Below are positions 1 through 7,081 of a DNA stretch of 10,903 nucleotides, piece after piece. The stretch is from an uncultured Rhizobiaceae group bacterium (GTDB lineage: Bacteria > Pseudomonadota > Alphaproteobacteria > Rhizobiales > Rhizobiaceae). The stretch lies in NCBI GenBank assembly GCA_938030645.1, contig CALHHQ010000165.1:1-10903 (forward strand), given 5' to 3'. Numbering within the stretch: position 1 is the first letter of the stretch; the number at the start of each line of letters is the position of its first letter. A program made the position numbers and the translations under genes. A model generated the notes under the pieces. That model was given only the letters and a program-made list of their open reading frames with translations, was not told where the DNA came from and made no database searches.

Positions 1-30
1 TTGCGAAATTGGCCTTTCCCATATGGCTGA
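1..30 (+). CDS. C-terminal end of an upstream gene, probably a LivM-type ABC permease (partial)
   Basis: Frame 1 from the window edge reads LRNWPFPYG and then stops at TGA 28-30. A tail of the WPFPY type is familiar from LivM-like permeases of alphaproteobacterial branched-chain-type transporters, and the next gene encodes the binding protein of such a transporter, so the position fits. Only nine codons are visible, so this is inferred from context and a short motif. It could also be a chance open frame. Confidence 0.45.
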   Translation: MRNWPFPYG

Positions 31-54
31 TAGGTTTAACGCGCTGCTTTGCGG

Positions 55-86
55 CGTGTGGTGAAGGCGCGAAAAGAAACCACGTG
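55..86 (+). other. Possible leader hairpin ahead of the binding-protein gene
   Basis: Bases 55-62 and 79-86 can pair over eight positions, two of them G-U, around a 16-base loop. No T-run follows, so it does not look like a terminator. If real, it would sit between the permease and binding-protein cistrons, where mRNA processing or 5'-end stabilisation is plausible. The stem is short and the loop long, so confidence is low. Confidence 0.2.
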
Positions 87-136
87 TCTTCGTTGTCGAA
101 CAGGTTTCAATCCGGCACTGGGAGGTGCCTCAAACT

Positions 137-144
137 GGAGGAAG
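137..144 (+). promoter_or_regulatory. Ribosome binding site that sets the start of the binding-protein gene
   Basis: GGAGGAAG lies just ahead of ATG 148, the GGAGG core ending six bases before it. It supports starting at 148, where a signal peptide begins at once. The frame is open further upstream to base 49, but that extension would put 33 extra residues before the signal peptide. Confidence 0.8.
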
Positions 145-147
145 ACA

Positions 148-1446
148 ATGAGACTTAAATCTCTTGTATTGGGCGTAGCAGCGACGGCAATTGCCGTAAC
201 TGGGACGCTCGTAACTGCACACGCAGAAGAACTTTATGTTCCATCACTAAGCTATCGCACTGGCCCGTTTGCCGGTGGTGGTATTCCATTTGCAAATGGC
301 TTTGCTGATTACCTCAACATGCTTAACGAGCGTGATGGCGGAATTGGCGGTGTCAAAATCAAAGTGGAAGAATGTGAAACAGGCTACAACGCGCAAAAGG
401 GCGTTGAGTGCTATGAAGCGACAAAAGGCAAAGGCGCATTGGTGTACAATCCGCTTTCAACTGGCATCACGCTTCAGCTGATTCCGAAAGCGCCTGTCGA
501 TAAAATTCCGGTTCTTTCCATGGGCTACGGTTTGTCAGCCGCCGGTGTGGGTAAATCTTTCCCATACACGTTCACATATCCTGCTGGATATTGGAGCCAG
601 ATGTCTTCAATCTTGAAGTATATTGATTCCAATGGTGGCCTGAAAGGCAAGAAAATTGGTTTCATCTATCTTGATGCTGGTTATGGACGTGAGCCGATTC
701 CATTGTTGGACAAACTAGCGCCAAAGCTTGGTTTTGAATGGGTCGGATTTCCGGTTGCTGGTAAAGACATGCAAAACCAAGGGTCGCAGTGGCTCAACGT
801 GCGCAAGGAACGTCCCGATTGGATGATCATGTGGGGCTGGGGCGCAATGAACGCAACGGCTGTTAAAGAAGCTGCGAAAGTGCGTTTTCCATTGGATCGT
901 TTCATCGGTAACTGGTGGGCTGGCGCGCATGCCGACCTTGATCCTGTTGGTGCGGCAGGCAAAGGCTATTTGGCTGCAAACTTCTCAGGTGTTGGTGCCG
1001 ACTTCCCTGCTCTTCAAGATGTGAAGAAACTGGTTGTCGATGCTGGCAAAAGCCAGACTGATCCTGAAAAAGTTGGCGATGTTCTTTACAATCGTGGCTT
1101 GTTCAATGCTGTAATTGTTGCTGAAGCGATCAAAGCGGCTCAGGAAAAATCAGGCAAAAAATTGATCACCGGTGCTGACATGCGCGATGGTCTGGAAGCC
1201 TTTGATCTTTCTACTGCGCGTTTGAAAGAACTGGGTCTTGAGGGCTTTACTGGTCCGGTCAAAGGATCATGTTCTGACCACGAAGGTGGTGGTTCTATCT
1301 TCATCCAGCAATGGGATGGCAGTGACTGGAAACGCACGACCGACTTGATCGAACCCATGACAGATGTGGTGAAGCCTTTGCTCGAAGAAGCAGCTGCGAA
1401 GTACACATCTGACAAGCCTGCTTGGAAAGGTCAGGAGTGCGGCTAA
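148..1446 (+). CDS. Periplasmic substrate-binding protein of a branched-chain amino acid-type (HAAT family) ABC transporter
   Basis: The protein has 432 residues and should capture a ligand in the periplasm and deliver it to membrane permeases. Residues 1-26 form a signal peptide: basic start, hydrophobic core, and an AHA cleavage site before Glu27. The mature part resembles the type I periplasmic-binding fold of LivJ/LivK (Peripla_BP_6), with the usual opening strand and an early SYRTGPFAGGG stretch where the ligand pocket begins. It has four cysteines (76, 88, 375 and 431), enough for two disulfides. The ligand cannot be read from sequence. This family takes branched-chain amino acids, amides, urea and aromatic acids, and the CoA-ligase-like gene downstream makes a carboxylic acid attractive, by inference only. 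A strong ribosome site supports the start. A hairpin after the stop may keep its expression above that of the ATPase gene. Confidence 0.88.
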   Translation: MRLKSLVLGVAATAIAVTGTLVTAHAEELYVPSLSYRTGPFAGGGIPFANGFADYLNMLNERDGGIGGVKIKVEECETGYNAQKGVECYEATKGKGALVYNPLSTGITLQLIPKAPVDKIPVLSMGYGLSAAGVGKSFPYTFTYPAGYWSQMSSILKYIDSNGGLKGKKIGFIYLDAGYGREPIPLLDKLAPKLGFEWVGFPVAGKDMQNQGSQWLNVRKERPDWMIMWGWGAMNATAVKEAAKVRFPLDRFIGNWWAGAHADLDPVGAAGKGYLAANFSGVGADFPALQDVKKLVVDAGKSQTDPEKVGDVLYNRGLFNAVIVAEAIKAAQEKSGKKLITGADMRDGLEAFDLSTARLKELGLEGFTGPVKGSCSDHEGGGSIFIQQWDGSDWKRTTDLIEPMTDVVKPLLEEAAAKYTSDKPAWKGQECG

Positions 1447-1494
1447 AGCTGCGTTCAGTCTTTCACAAGTTGGAAGGCTGAAACCGCGAATAAC

Positions 1495-1523
1495 TCGGGT
1501 GGGAGTGCAACGCTTCCACCCGA
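1495..1523 (+). terminator. Strong hairpin after the binding-protein gene, terminator- or attenuator-like
   Basis: Bases 1495-1507 pair with 1511-1523 over 13 positions, two of them G-U, around the three-base loop CAA. The run CTTTTCT follows at once and a second TTTT comes shortly after. It lies about 50 bases past the binding-protein stop and 63 bases before livF. Between genes of one transporter operon such a hairpin usually gives partial termination or protects the upstream mRNA 3' end, so that binding protein outnumbers ATPase. That role is inferred. Confidence 0.7.
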
Positions 1524-1586
1524 CTTTTCTGATTTTACCGTTGTTCAGCGTAACGAAAAACGGATCACCCAATTTGAGATGTTGCC

Positions 1587-2417
1587 ATGTCGACTGCTAC
1601 CGAAATTGAACCTGCTGAAACTATTCTCGAAGTCAACAATATCGAGGTGATCTATGATCATGTGATTTTGGTTTTGAAGGGGGTTTCGCTTACTGTACCC
1701 CGTGGCGGTATTGTGGCAATTTTAGGTGCCAACGGCGCTGGAAAAACGACAACCTTGAAAGCCATTTCAAACCTACTTGGTGCAGAGCGTGGCGATGTGA
1801 CCAAGGGCAATATTATTTTCAAGGGTGAAGAGATCCAGTCTCTATCACCAAATGACCTTGTGCGACGCGGATGTATTCAGGTGATGGAAGGCCGTCACTG
1901 TTTCGGTCATCTTTCTATCGAAGAGAACCTGCTTACCGGTGCTTTCACACGCAAAGATGGTGCCGCCGCGATCAAACAAGATCTTGAGATGGTGTATAAT
2001 TATTTCCCACGCCTCCGTGAACGGAGAACTTCACTCGCGGGCTATACATCAGGCGGTGAGCAGCAAATGTGCGCGATTGGACGTGCGCTAATGTCTAAGC
2101 CTGAAATGATTTTGCTCGATGAACCTTCCATGGGGCTCGCACCACAATTGGTGGAAGAGATCTTCGAGATTGTTCAAGAACTGAACAGCAAAGAAGGCGT
2201 TTCGTTTCTTTTGGCTGAGCAAAACACGAACATCGCTCTGCGTTATGCGACCTATGGGTACATTCTGGAATCTGGCCGTGTGGTTCTTGATGGCGAAGGC
2301 AAAACTTTGCGCGAGAACGAAGATGTAAAAGAATTCTATCTTGGTGTGGGCGGTGAAGGCCGCAAATCATTTAAAGATGTGAAGCATTACAAACGTCGTA
2401 AGCGTTGGTTGGCTTAA
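1587..2417 (+). CDS. livF: ABC transporter ATP-binding protein, LivF type
   Basis: This 276-residue cytoplasmic ATPase powers import together with the binding protein upstream. Visible motifs in order are Walker A GANGAGKT (47-54), the Q-loop region with Gln98 followed by MEGRHCF, the signature SGGEQ (155-159), Walker B MILLDEP (174-180) and the D-loop SMGLAP. The switch position carries AEQN in place of a histidine, which is normal for LivF proteins. The C-terminus has a basic tail ending in KRRKRWLA, about 25 residues beyond the usual LivF end. I recall that tail from alphaproteobacterial homologues next to CoA-ligase genes, but have not checked it. The start at 1587 has only a weak ribosome site (TGAG about nine bases upstream). 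The partner ATPase LivG and the permeases are not in the window and should lie upstream. Confidence 0.92.
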   Translation: MSTATEIEPAETILEVNNIEVIYDHVILVLKGVSLTVPRGGIVAILGANGAGKTTTLKAISNLLGAERGDVTKGNIIFKGEEIQSLSPNDLVRRGCIQVMEGRHCFGHLSIEENLLTGAFTRKDGAAAIKQDLEMVYNYFPRLRERRTSLAGYTSGGEQQMCAIGRALMSKPEMILLDEPSMGLAPQLVEEIFEIVQELNSKEGVSFLLAEQNTNIALRYATYGYILESGRVVLDGEGKTLRENEDVKEFYLGVGGEGRKSFKDVKHYKRRKRWLA

Positions 2418-2548
2418 GCAGTCATTTTTCAGGTTCAGTCTCGCAGTTTTCTGTTCAAGTGTGGTGCCATTCCCATGGGCGCTGAAACCAATAGGTCTTT
2501 GCTGCCGTAACTTATGCACCAATCATTCTGAACACAGGATCAGTCGAC

Positions 2549-2896
2549 ATGTGGAAAAATCTCGCCGCGGCAACTTTTGTCCTGCCGTTTTTCATCCCAA
2601 CTGCTGCGGAGGCTAAACCGCTCAATCGCGATCAGATTGCGAAAGCGATGTTGAACAAAACCATCAGCACCCGCCGTTTCGGATTTTCAATCAAAATGCG
2701 CTATCGCTCTAGTGGTACCGTCAGTGCGCGCAGCATAGCGGGCACGATTAACGGCACCTGGCGTTACTCCGGTTCCAACAAAGTTTGCACAACATTCCCA
2801 AGTGGTCCTGCCAAGGGCACGAGTTGCGTGACATTTACGAAAATTGGAGCCAACCGTTATCGTTCGTCCGAAGGCGTTTCATTCACGGTTCGCTAG
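2549..2896 (+). CDS. Small secreted protein of unknown function with one cysteine pair
   Basis: I do not recognise a named family. The 115-residue product begins with a signal peptide (hydrophobic residues 5-20, AEA cleavage after residue 22), giving a mature protein of about 93 residues, basic overall. Short charged and Gly/Ser/Thr-rich segments around 44-75 and 94-115 suggest a small beta-sheet fold. Cys80 and Cys93 could form a disulfide across a 12-residue loop, expected for a periplasmic protein. A GTW-then-Cys-then-Cys layout occurs in several small exported rhizobial proteins, but I cannot tie it to one domain. An AGGAT ribosome site lies about eight bases ahead of ATG 2549. The 131-base spacer from livF shows no clear terminator or promoter. 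Confidence 0.7.
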   Translation: MWKNLAAATFVLPFFIPTAAEAKPLNRDQIAKAMLNKTISTRRFGFSIKMRYRSSGTVSARSIAGTINGTWRYSGSNKVCTTFPSGPAKGTSCVTFTKIGANRYRSSEGVSFTVR

Positions 2897-2947
2897 AACG
2901 TTCATTTCTTTCTGGCAGACAGGGCGTCTAACTCCTATATTTCGGCA

Positions 2948-3406
2948 ATGGCAAACCAGTACCGCTATTCAAAAACATCATTTCAAACATCGGTCGCGAC
3001 AGCTGTCGGCTTGACGTTGATTATCAGCTTTTTGGTTTGGTTGTTTTCACGTTTGATGGCATTTTCCCATCCCTACTGGATTACACTGGTTGCCGGTGCG
3101 GTGTTTTTTAGCTTTTGTTCGGCAGCGATGATTTATCGGTATATGCGCGATGAAATCGTGGTTTCCGTTCGACCTGACGGCCTATTCGATGCCCGTTATT
3201 CTTCGCAGGCGGTGCCGTGGGATGAAATAAAAGAAGTACGTTTGGAACGTCAGGAAAATGAATTTCAGTTGTTGGTGCAGCTTTGGCCGATGGGCGAAGC
3301 GCCGCCAAAGCTAATCTGGATTGATCTAGCCCCATTGGATGGTGGAGTGGAAAATATTTTACAAGCTATTGCTCCCCATGCACGCATTTCCGTGGACCAC
3401 GCTTAG
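2948..3406 (+). CDS. Inner-membrane protein with two N-terminal helices and a PH-like cytoplasmic domain
   Basis: The 152-residue protein has two hydrophobic helices (about residues 16-36 and 44-63) joined by a short loop containing HPYW. A soluble part runs from about residue 68 to the end. It has alternating hydrophobic strands and the segment VPWDEIKEVRL (89-99), typical of bacterial PH-like domains in small membrane proteins (bPH/STM3941-like). The charge pattern (RYMRD after helix 2) suggests the tail is cytoplasmic. No catalytic motif is visible. Its stop is two bases before the start of the metallopeptidase gene, so the two are almost certainly co-transcribed and probably translationally coupled. 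I see no good ribosome site before ATG 2948. The domain assignment rests on pattern only. Confidence 0.72.
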   Translation: MANQYRYSKTSFQTSVATAVGLTLIISFLVWLFSRLMAFSHPYWITLVAGAVFFSFCSAAMIYRYMRDEIVVSVRPDGLFDARYSSQAVPWDEIKEVRLERQENEFQLLVQLWPMGEAPPKLIWIDLAPLDGGVENILQAIAPHARISVDHA

Positions 3407-3408
3407 GT

Positions 3409-4095
3409 ATGGCGGTTGCTGGTATCGTCGGTATTGGGCTTTTTCTTGTTGCGGTGTTTTGGCCGCAATACTGGATCAAACGGGAAATGAAGAAGCACGG
3501 TGGTGAGCGGAGCGATTTTCCGGGCACGGGCGGCGAACTCGCCAAACACCTGATTGAGCATTATGGTTTGACAGATGTGGGTGTTGAAGAGACTGATCGC
3601 GGCGACCACTATGACCCCCAAGATAAAATGGTGCGGCTGTCTGCGGACAATTTCAACAAAGCCAGTTTAACTGGCGTGGCTGTGGCGGCTCATGAAGTTG
3701 GCCATGCTCTGCAACATTTCAACAATGAACGTGGTTTGCGTCTGCGCCAATGGCTGGTGAGTATCGCATCCGTTACGGACAAAATTGCCTCCGTGTTCTT
3801 TCTCGCTGCTCCCGTTTTGGCGGTTTTTGCTCGAACACCTGCTGCGTTTTTTGGGTTGGTTGCGTTCGGAATTGGCCTTTTGGCCATTCGCATTGTGGTT
3901 CATTTGGTGACATTGCCTGTGGAATATGATGCGAGTTTCAACAAGGCTTTGCCGATCCTGCAAGAAGGTGGTTATCTTCACGAAGAAGACTTGAAAGGCG
4001 CGCGCAGTGTGTTGAAGGCGGCAGCGTTTACATATTTGGCAGGTGCGTTGATGAGCCTGTTGGATTTGGCGCGTTGGATCAGAATTTTGAGATAG
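3409..4095 (+). CDS. Membrane zinc metallopeptidase, YugP type (Zn_peptidase_2)
   Basis: At 228 residues this matches the usual length of the YugP family of putative membrane neutral zinc peptidases. Residues 4-18 form an N-terminal membrane helix. A soluble stretch with VRLSADNFNKASLTGVAVAAH leads to the zinc motif HEVGH (95-99), where His95 and His99 should bind zinc and Glu96 act as catalytic base. Two further hydrophobic segments (about 128-141 and 145-168) are followed by LPVEYDAS (169-176), the conserved family site whose Glu172 is the likely third zinc ligand. A last hydrophobic stretch lies near 207-220. All catalytic residues appear intact. The substrate is unknown for the family. 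It follows the PH-like membrane gene by two bases and precedes the CoA-ligase-like gene by seven, so the three probably share a transcript. Confidence 0.88.
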   Translation: MAVAGIVGIGLFLVAVFWPQYWIKREMKKHGGERSDFPGTGGELAKHLIEHYGLTDVGVEETDRGDHYDPQDKMVRLSADNFNKASLTGVAVAAHEVGHALQHFNNERGLRLRQWLVSIASVTDKIASVFFLAAPVLAVFARTPAAFFGLVAFGIGLLAIRIVVHLVTLPVEYDASFNKALPILQEGGYLHEEDLKGARSVLKAAAFTYLAGALMSLLDLARWIRILR

Positions 4096-4097
4096 GA
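4094..4097 (+). promoter_or_regulatory. Ribosome binding site overlapping the metallopeptidase stop codon
   Basis: AGGA at 4094-4097 shares bases with the TAG stop at 4093-4095 and sits five bases before ATG 4103. This geometry favours coupled translation of the metallopeptidase and the ligase-like gene, and it sets the ligase start. Confidence 0.6.
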
Positions 4098-4102
4098 TTT
4101 TC

Positions 4103-5335
4103 ATGACTGAGTATTTTGACAATAGAGAAGCCCGTTCTGCTGAATCCCGTGAAAACGAGTTGTTCAAAGACCTCCCGAAACATTTAGAGGAGGCCGTGAA
4201 GATTTCTTCTGGATTGGCGGATCATCTAGAAGGGTATGATCTTAACATCACATCGCGCGAAAAATTGGCTTCGCTGCCAGTATTGCGGAAACCGCAACTC
4301 ATGGAAGCGCAGCAAAAAAATCCGCCGTTTGGAGGGTTTGCCAATTTAAATGCGCTGGCGGGCAGCCGAATATTTTTGTCACCCGGCCCCATTTGGGAGC
4401 CGCAGGGGGCAGGCACAGACCCATGGCTTGGAGCGCGGGCTCTCTTCGCAGCTGGGTTTCGCAAAGGCGATATTGTGCATAACGCGTTGGCCTATCACAT
4501 GACACCTGGTGGTTTTATTTTGGATGAAGGCCTTCGTGCGCTTGGCTGCACCGTTTTCCCTGCAGGGATTGGCAACACAGAGATGCAAGTTGATGCTGCA
4601 GCCGCATTGAAACCTTCAGCCTACGCGGGCACGCCTGACTATCTGAAAGTGATTTTGGATAAAGCTGACGAGATGGACAAAGACCTATCGTCGATCAAAC
4701 GCGCGCTGGTGTCTGGTGGCGCATTGTTTCCGTCGATGCGGGATGCATATGCTGAACGCGGTGTGCAGGTGATGCAGTGTTACGCCACGGCTGATCTTGG
4801 CGTGATCGCCTATGAAACCCTAAGTGATGGTGTGGCCAATGAAGGTATGGTGATCAATGAAGACCTGATCGTGGAAATCGTTCGTCCGGGAACGGGTGAA
4901 CCAGTTGCCCATGGTGAAGTGGGTGAGTTGGTAGTCACCAATTTTTCACAAACCTATCCGCTCTTGCGCTTTGGAACGGGGGACTTGTCTGCTGTGATCG
5001 ATGAGCCGTCACCATGCGGTCGCACCAACATGCGATTGAAAGGTTGGATGGGACGAGCAGACCAACGCACAAAAATCAAAGGCATGTTTGTTGACCCCAA
5101 ACAGGTCGCAGACCTTATGAAGAGGCACGCTGAGATTTCAGGCTCGCGACTGGTTGTGGAACGCAACGGCGACCAAGATGCCATGCGATTGCAAGTCACG
5201 GGTGAGGGACTTGATTTAAGTGCGATTGAGGCAAGCTTGCGTGATCTCACCAAGCTCGGAGGTAAAGTGGAGTTGGTTGCCACACTTCCCAATGATGGGA
5301 AAGTGATATCAGACGAACGTGACTACGACGCTTAG
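4103..5335 (+). CDS. Phenylacetate-CoA-ligase-like AMP-forming enzyme with a divergent phosphate loop
   Basis: The 410-residue protein follows the PaaK branch of adenylate-forming enzymes, which join a carboxylic acid to CoA through an acyl-AMP. Recognisable motifs are YATADLG (227-233, at the YGTTE position), LRFGTGDLS (288-296, with Asp294 expected to hold ribose), GWMGRADQRTKIKG (314-327, the hinge region), and a C-terminal NDGKVISDER in which Lys400 matches the catalytic lysine. The Ser/Thr/Gly-rich phosphate loop, SSGTTGKP in ordinary PaaK, is replaced at 93-102 by SPGPIWEPQG. It may still bind ATP in a changed way, or the enzyme may have lost or altered the adenylation step. PaaK proteins run near 430 residues, so length is slightly short but ends look complete. 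PaaK-like genes beside Liv-type transporters suggest activation of the imported acid, by inference. Confidence 0.8.
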   Translation: MTEYFDNREARSAESRENELFKDLPKHLEEAVKISSGLADHLEGYDLNITSREKLASLPVLRKPQLMEAQQKNPPFGGFANLNALAGSRIFLSPGPIWEPQGAGTDPWLGARALFAAGFRKGDIVHNALAYHMTPGGFILDEGLRALGCTVFPAGIGNTEMQVDAAAALKPSAYAGTPDYLKVILDKADEMDKDLSSIKRALVSGGALFPSMRDAYAERGVQVMQCYATADLGVIAYETLSDGVANEGMVINEDLIVEIVRPGTGEPVAHGEVGELVVTNFSQTYPLLRFGTGDLSAVIDEPSPCGRTNMRLKGWMGRADQRTKIKGMFVDPKQVADLMKRHAEISGSRLVVERNGDQDAMRLQVTGEGLDLSAIEASLRDLTKLGGKVELVATLPNDGKVISDERDYDA

Positions 5336-5345
5336 TGAACACAAA

Positions 5346-5373
5346 AAAGCCGCTCCATTTCTGGAACGGCTTT
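5346..5373. terminator. Bidirectional terminator between converging genes
   Basis: Bases 5346-5357 pair with 5362-5373 over 12 positions with one mismatch (C5353 against A5366) around the loop TTTC. The A-run at 5343-5348 becomes a U-run on the minus strand, so it is a strong intrinsic terminator for the nucleotidase gene. On the plus strand the tail is only TTTCT, so termination of the ligase gene should be weaker. Confidence 0.8.
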
Positions 5374-5397
5374 CTAAACTGCAGATGAAATCTTGCG

Positions 5398-6906
5398 CTA
5401 TTTGATGGTTAAGCGACCATCAACTCCTGACTTCACGGTTTGAAGATTCCGCACATGGGCCATGACATCATTGGCCATAAGTTTAGCTGAATCCGCATTG
5501 ATCAACGACTTGCCGTTTCGCAGCATTTTATAGCCATCACCGCCACGTCCCATGAAATCATTGGTTGCAACCGTATATGTCTTGGCCAAATCGAGTGCCT
5601 CTCCACCTACCATGACATCGGAAATCCGGCTGCCTGCTGGTTTCGATGTGTCGATTGTGACTTTGAGATTCGACACATGCAGGAACGAGCCCTCAGGTTC
5701 AGGAACGCCGCGATAGCCGTGCTCTAGAGCGGCCAAAACGTCTTTGCCGGAAAGTGCGAGTTTTACTGTGCCATTTCCAAATGGCAGCTCGGTCAATATA
5801 TCGCGACGGGTAACTGTATGGCCGGCATCATAGACGGTGTTGCCTCGAATACCGCCACCATTGGTGAAGCCAATGTCCGCATCAACGGCTGCTCGCATGG
5901 CGTCCGCCACTAGGTTGCCAAACGCGTTTTCGCTTGCGCGCACACTTGCCCGTCTTGTGTCGAATTCCACTTCGGTTTTGCCGATGTTCACATCAAGTTC
6001 TTTGGAAAGCGTTGCTTCGTATCCAGCAACTTTTGCCGCCACTTCAGGGTCTGCAGTTACCGTTGCGGTGTCGATAATACGAAAGTTCGGCCACCAACGC
6101 ACGCGGCGTTTGCCTCGGCTTTCACCCACGTCAAATTCCACATCCATGATGGTGACGTATTCAGCTTCTTCTTTCGATTCCACCAACGCGCGGCGACCAT
6201 CGTAAAACACATGCAGGTTGTGGTCGTGGCCCGACAGAACCACATCAACTCCTGCACGGTAAAGAAGGTCGAAATCCATACGCTGCGCCGTGTGCACAAC
6301 AGCCACCACCATGTCAGCGCCTTGTTCGCGCAATGTGTCACCCGTCTTACGGGCGGTATCTAAATTGCTGGCAAACATGATGTTGCCGGGGCTGGAGATA
6401 TCCGGTGTATCTTCTGTGGTGAGACCCATGAAGCCGACTTTCACATCCCCAAAAGTCATCATCTTCGTGTCTTCAAAACCGGGAATTTTTGAGCCGTCTT
6501 TATAGCGTGTATTGGTGGCGAGTTTGGCGAACTTGCCTTCGTTCATACGCTTTAGGAACACCTCTGGCCCAAAGTCGTACTCATGGTTCCCAGGCACTAA
6601 AATGTCCGGTGGCGTCATGTTGAGAAGTTCAATCATGTGTGCGCCCTTGTCGAACCCTGCAAGGATTGACGGAGAGAGCAAATCGCCAGGATAAACGAAT
6701 ACAGAATTACCGCCCTTTGCACGCTCGGCTTTCACCACGGCTGCAAGGCGGGCCACACCACCGCGATCTTTGCCGGACATCGTGTCCATATCACTTGCCA
6801 CGATAAAGCTGACATTGATTTTCTCGGCCAATGCGGAGGTGAGGGTGCTGAATCCCAGCGTTGTGCCTAAGACAAGGGCACCAATTGTTTTTACCATTTT
6901 GTTCAT
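5398..6906 (-). CDS. Exported 5'-nucleotidase / metallophosphatase (UshA-like two-domain family)
   Basis: The 502-residue protein should hydrolyse nucleotides or related phosphate esters outside the inner membrane. Residues 1-27 form a signal peptide ending in TSALA. The calcineurin-like domain shows SDMD (38-41), GDLLSPS (74-80), GNHEYDFG (106-113), His205 in VVHTAQ, and GHDH (226-229), which are the expected metal sites. The first site normally reads Asp-X-His but here reads Asp39-Met-Asp41. The C-terminal nucleotidase domain has NGGGIR (349-354) and GGDGY (455-459), the family substrate-pocket motifs. The frame is open upstream to 7119, with in-frame ATGs at 6918, 6912 and 6906. I chose 6906 because GGAG is six bases upstream of it and the signal peptide follows directly. 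It is transcribed away from hemH. I see no clear Pho box. Substrate within the family remains open. Confidence 0.88.
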   Translation of the reverse strand: MNKMVKTIGALVLGTTLGFSTLTSALAEKINVSFIVASDMDTMSGKDRGGVARLAAVVKAERAKGGNSVFVYPGDLLSPSILAGFDKGAHMIELLNMTPPDILVPGNHEYDFGPEVFLKRMNEGKFAKLATNTRYKDGSKIPGFEDTKMMTFGDVKVGFMGLTTEDTPDISSPGNIMFASNLDTARKTGDTLREQGADMVVAVVHTAQRMDFDLLYRAGVDVVLSGHDHNLHVFYDGRRALVESKEEAEYVTIMDVEFDVGESRGKRRVRWWPNFRIIDTATVTADPEVAAKVAGYEATLSKELDVNIGKTEVEFDTRRASVRASENAFGNLVADAMRAAVDADIGFTNGGGIRGNTVYDAGHTVTRRDILTELPFGNGTVKLALSGKDVLAALEHGYRGVPEPEGSFLHVSNLKVTIDTSKPAGSRISDVMVGGEALDLAKTYTVATNDFMGRGGDGYKMLRNGKSLINADSAKLMANDVMAHVRNLQTVKSGVDGRLTIK

Positions 6907-6912
6907 ATTCAT

Positions 6913-6916
6913 CTCC
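6913..6916 (-). promoter_or_regulatory. Ribosome binding site that sets the nucleotidase start
   Basis: Read on the minus strand, GGAG is six bases ahead of the ATG at 6906. It overlaps the other two candidate ATGs (6918 and 6912), so it can only serve the one at 6906. Confidence 0.65.
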
Positions 6917-7081
6917 ATTGGTATGAAACGGATTTCGACAAGCCACCTGATGGAAGTAGCTTTGCACCTTCGTTGCAGATCGTCACGAGCAAACTGGAAA
7001 TTTATTTTCTGGTAGTGGGTTTTGTGGATCAGTATTGGCTGTGCACTGTGATGCCGTGGCAGTTGGTAACAGTCTTGCGTG

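Noticed and set aside
49..147. N-terminal extension of the binding protein
   Set aside because: The frame is open, but it would bury the signal peptide behind 33 residues. The strong ribosome site at 137-144 points to ATG 148.
2418..2548. Promoter or terminator in the spacer after livF
   Set aside because: Only the short palindrome CCCATGGG (2471-2478) stands out. There is no stem with a T-run and no convincing promoter pair.
3667..4167. Long minus-strand open frame opposite the metallopeptidase
   Set aside because: It is the complement of a gene with intact HEVGH and LPVEYDAS motifs. Its own translation is low in structure and matches no family I know.
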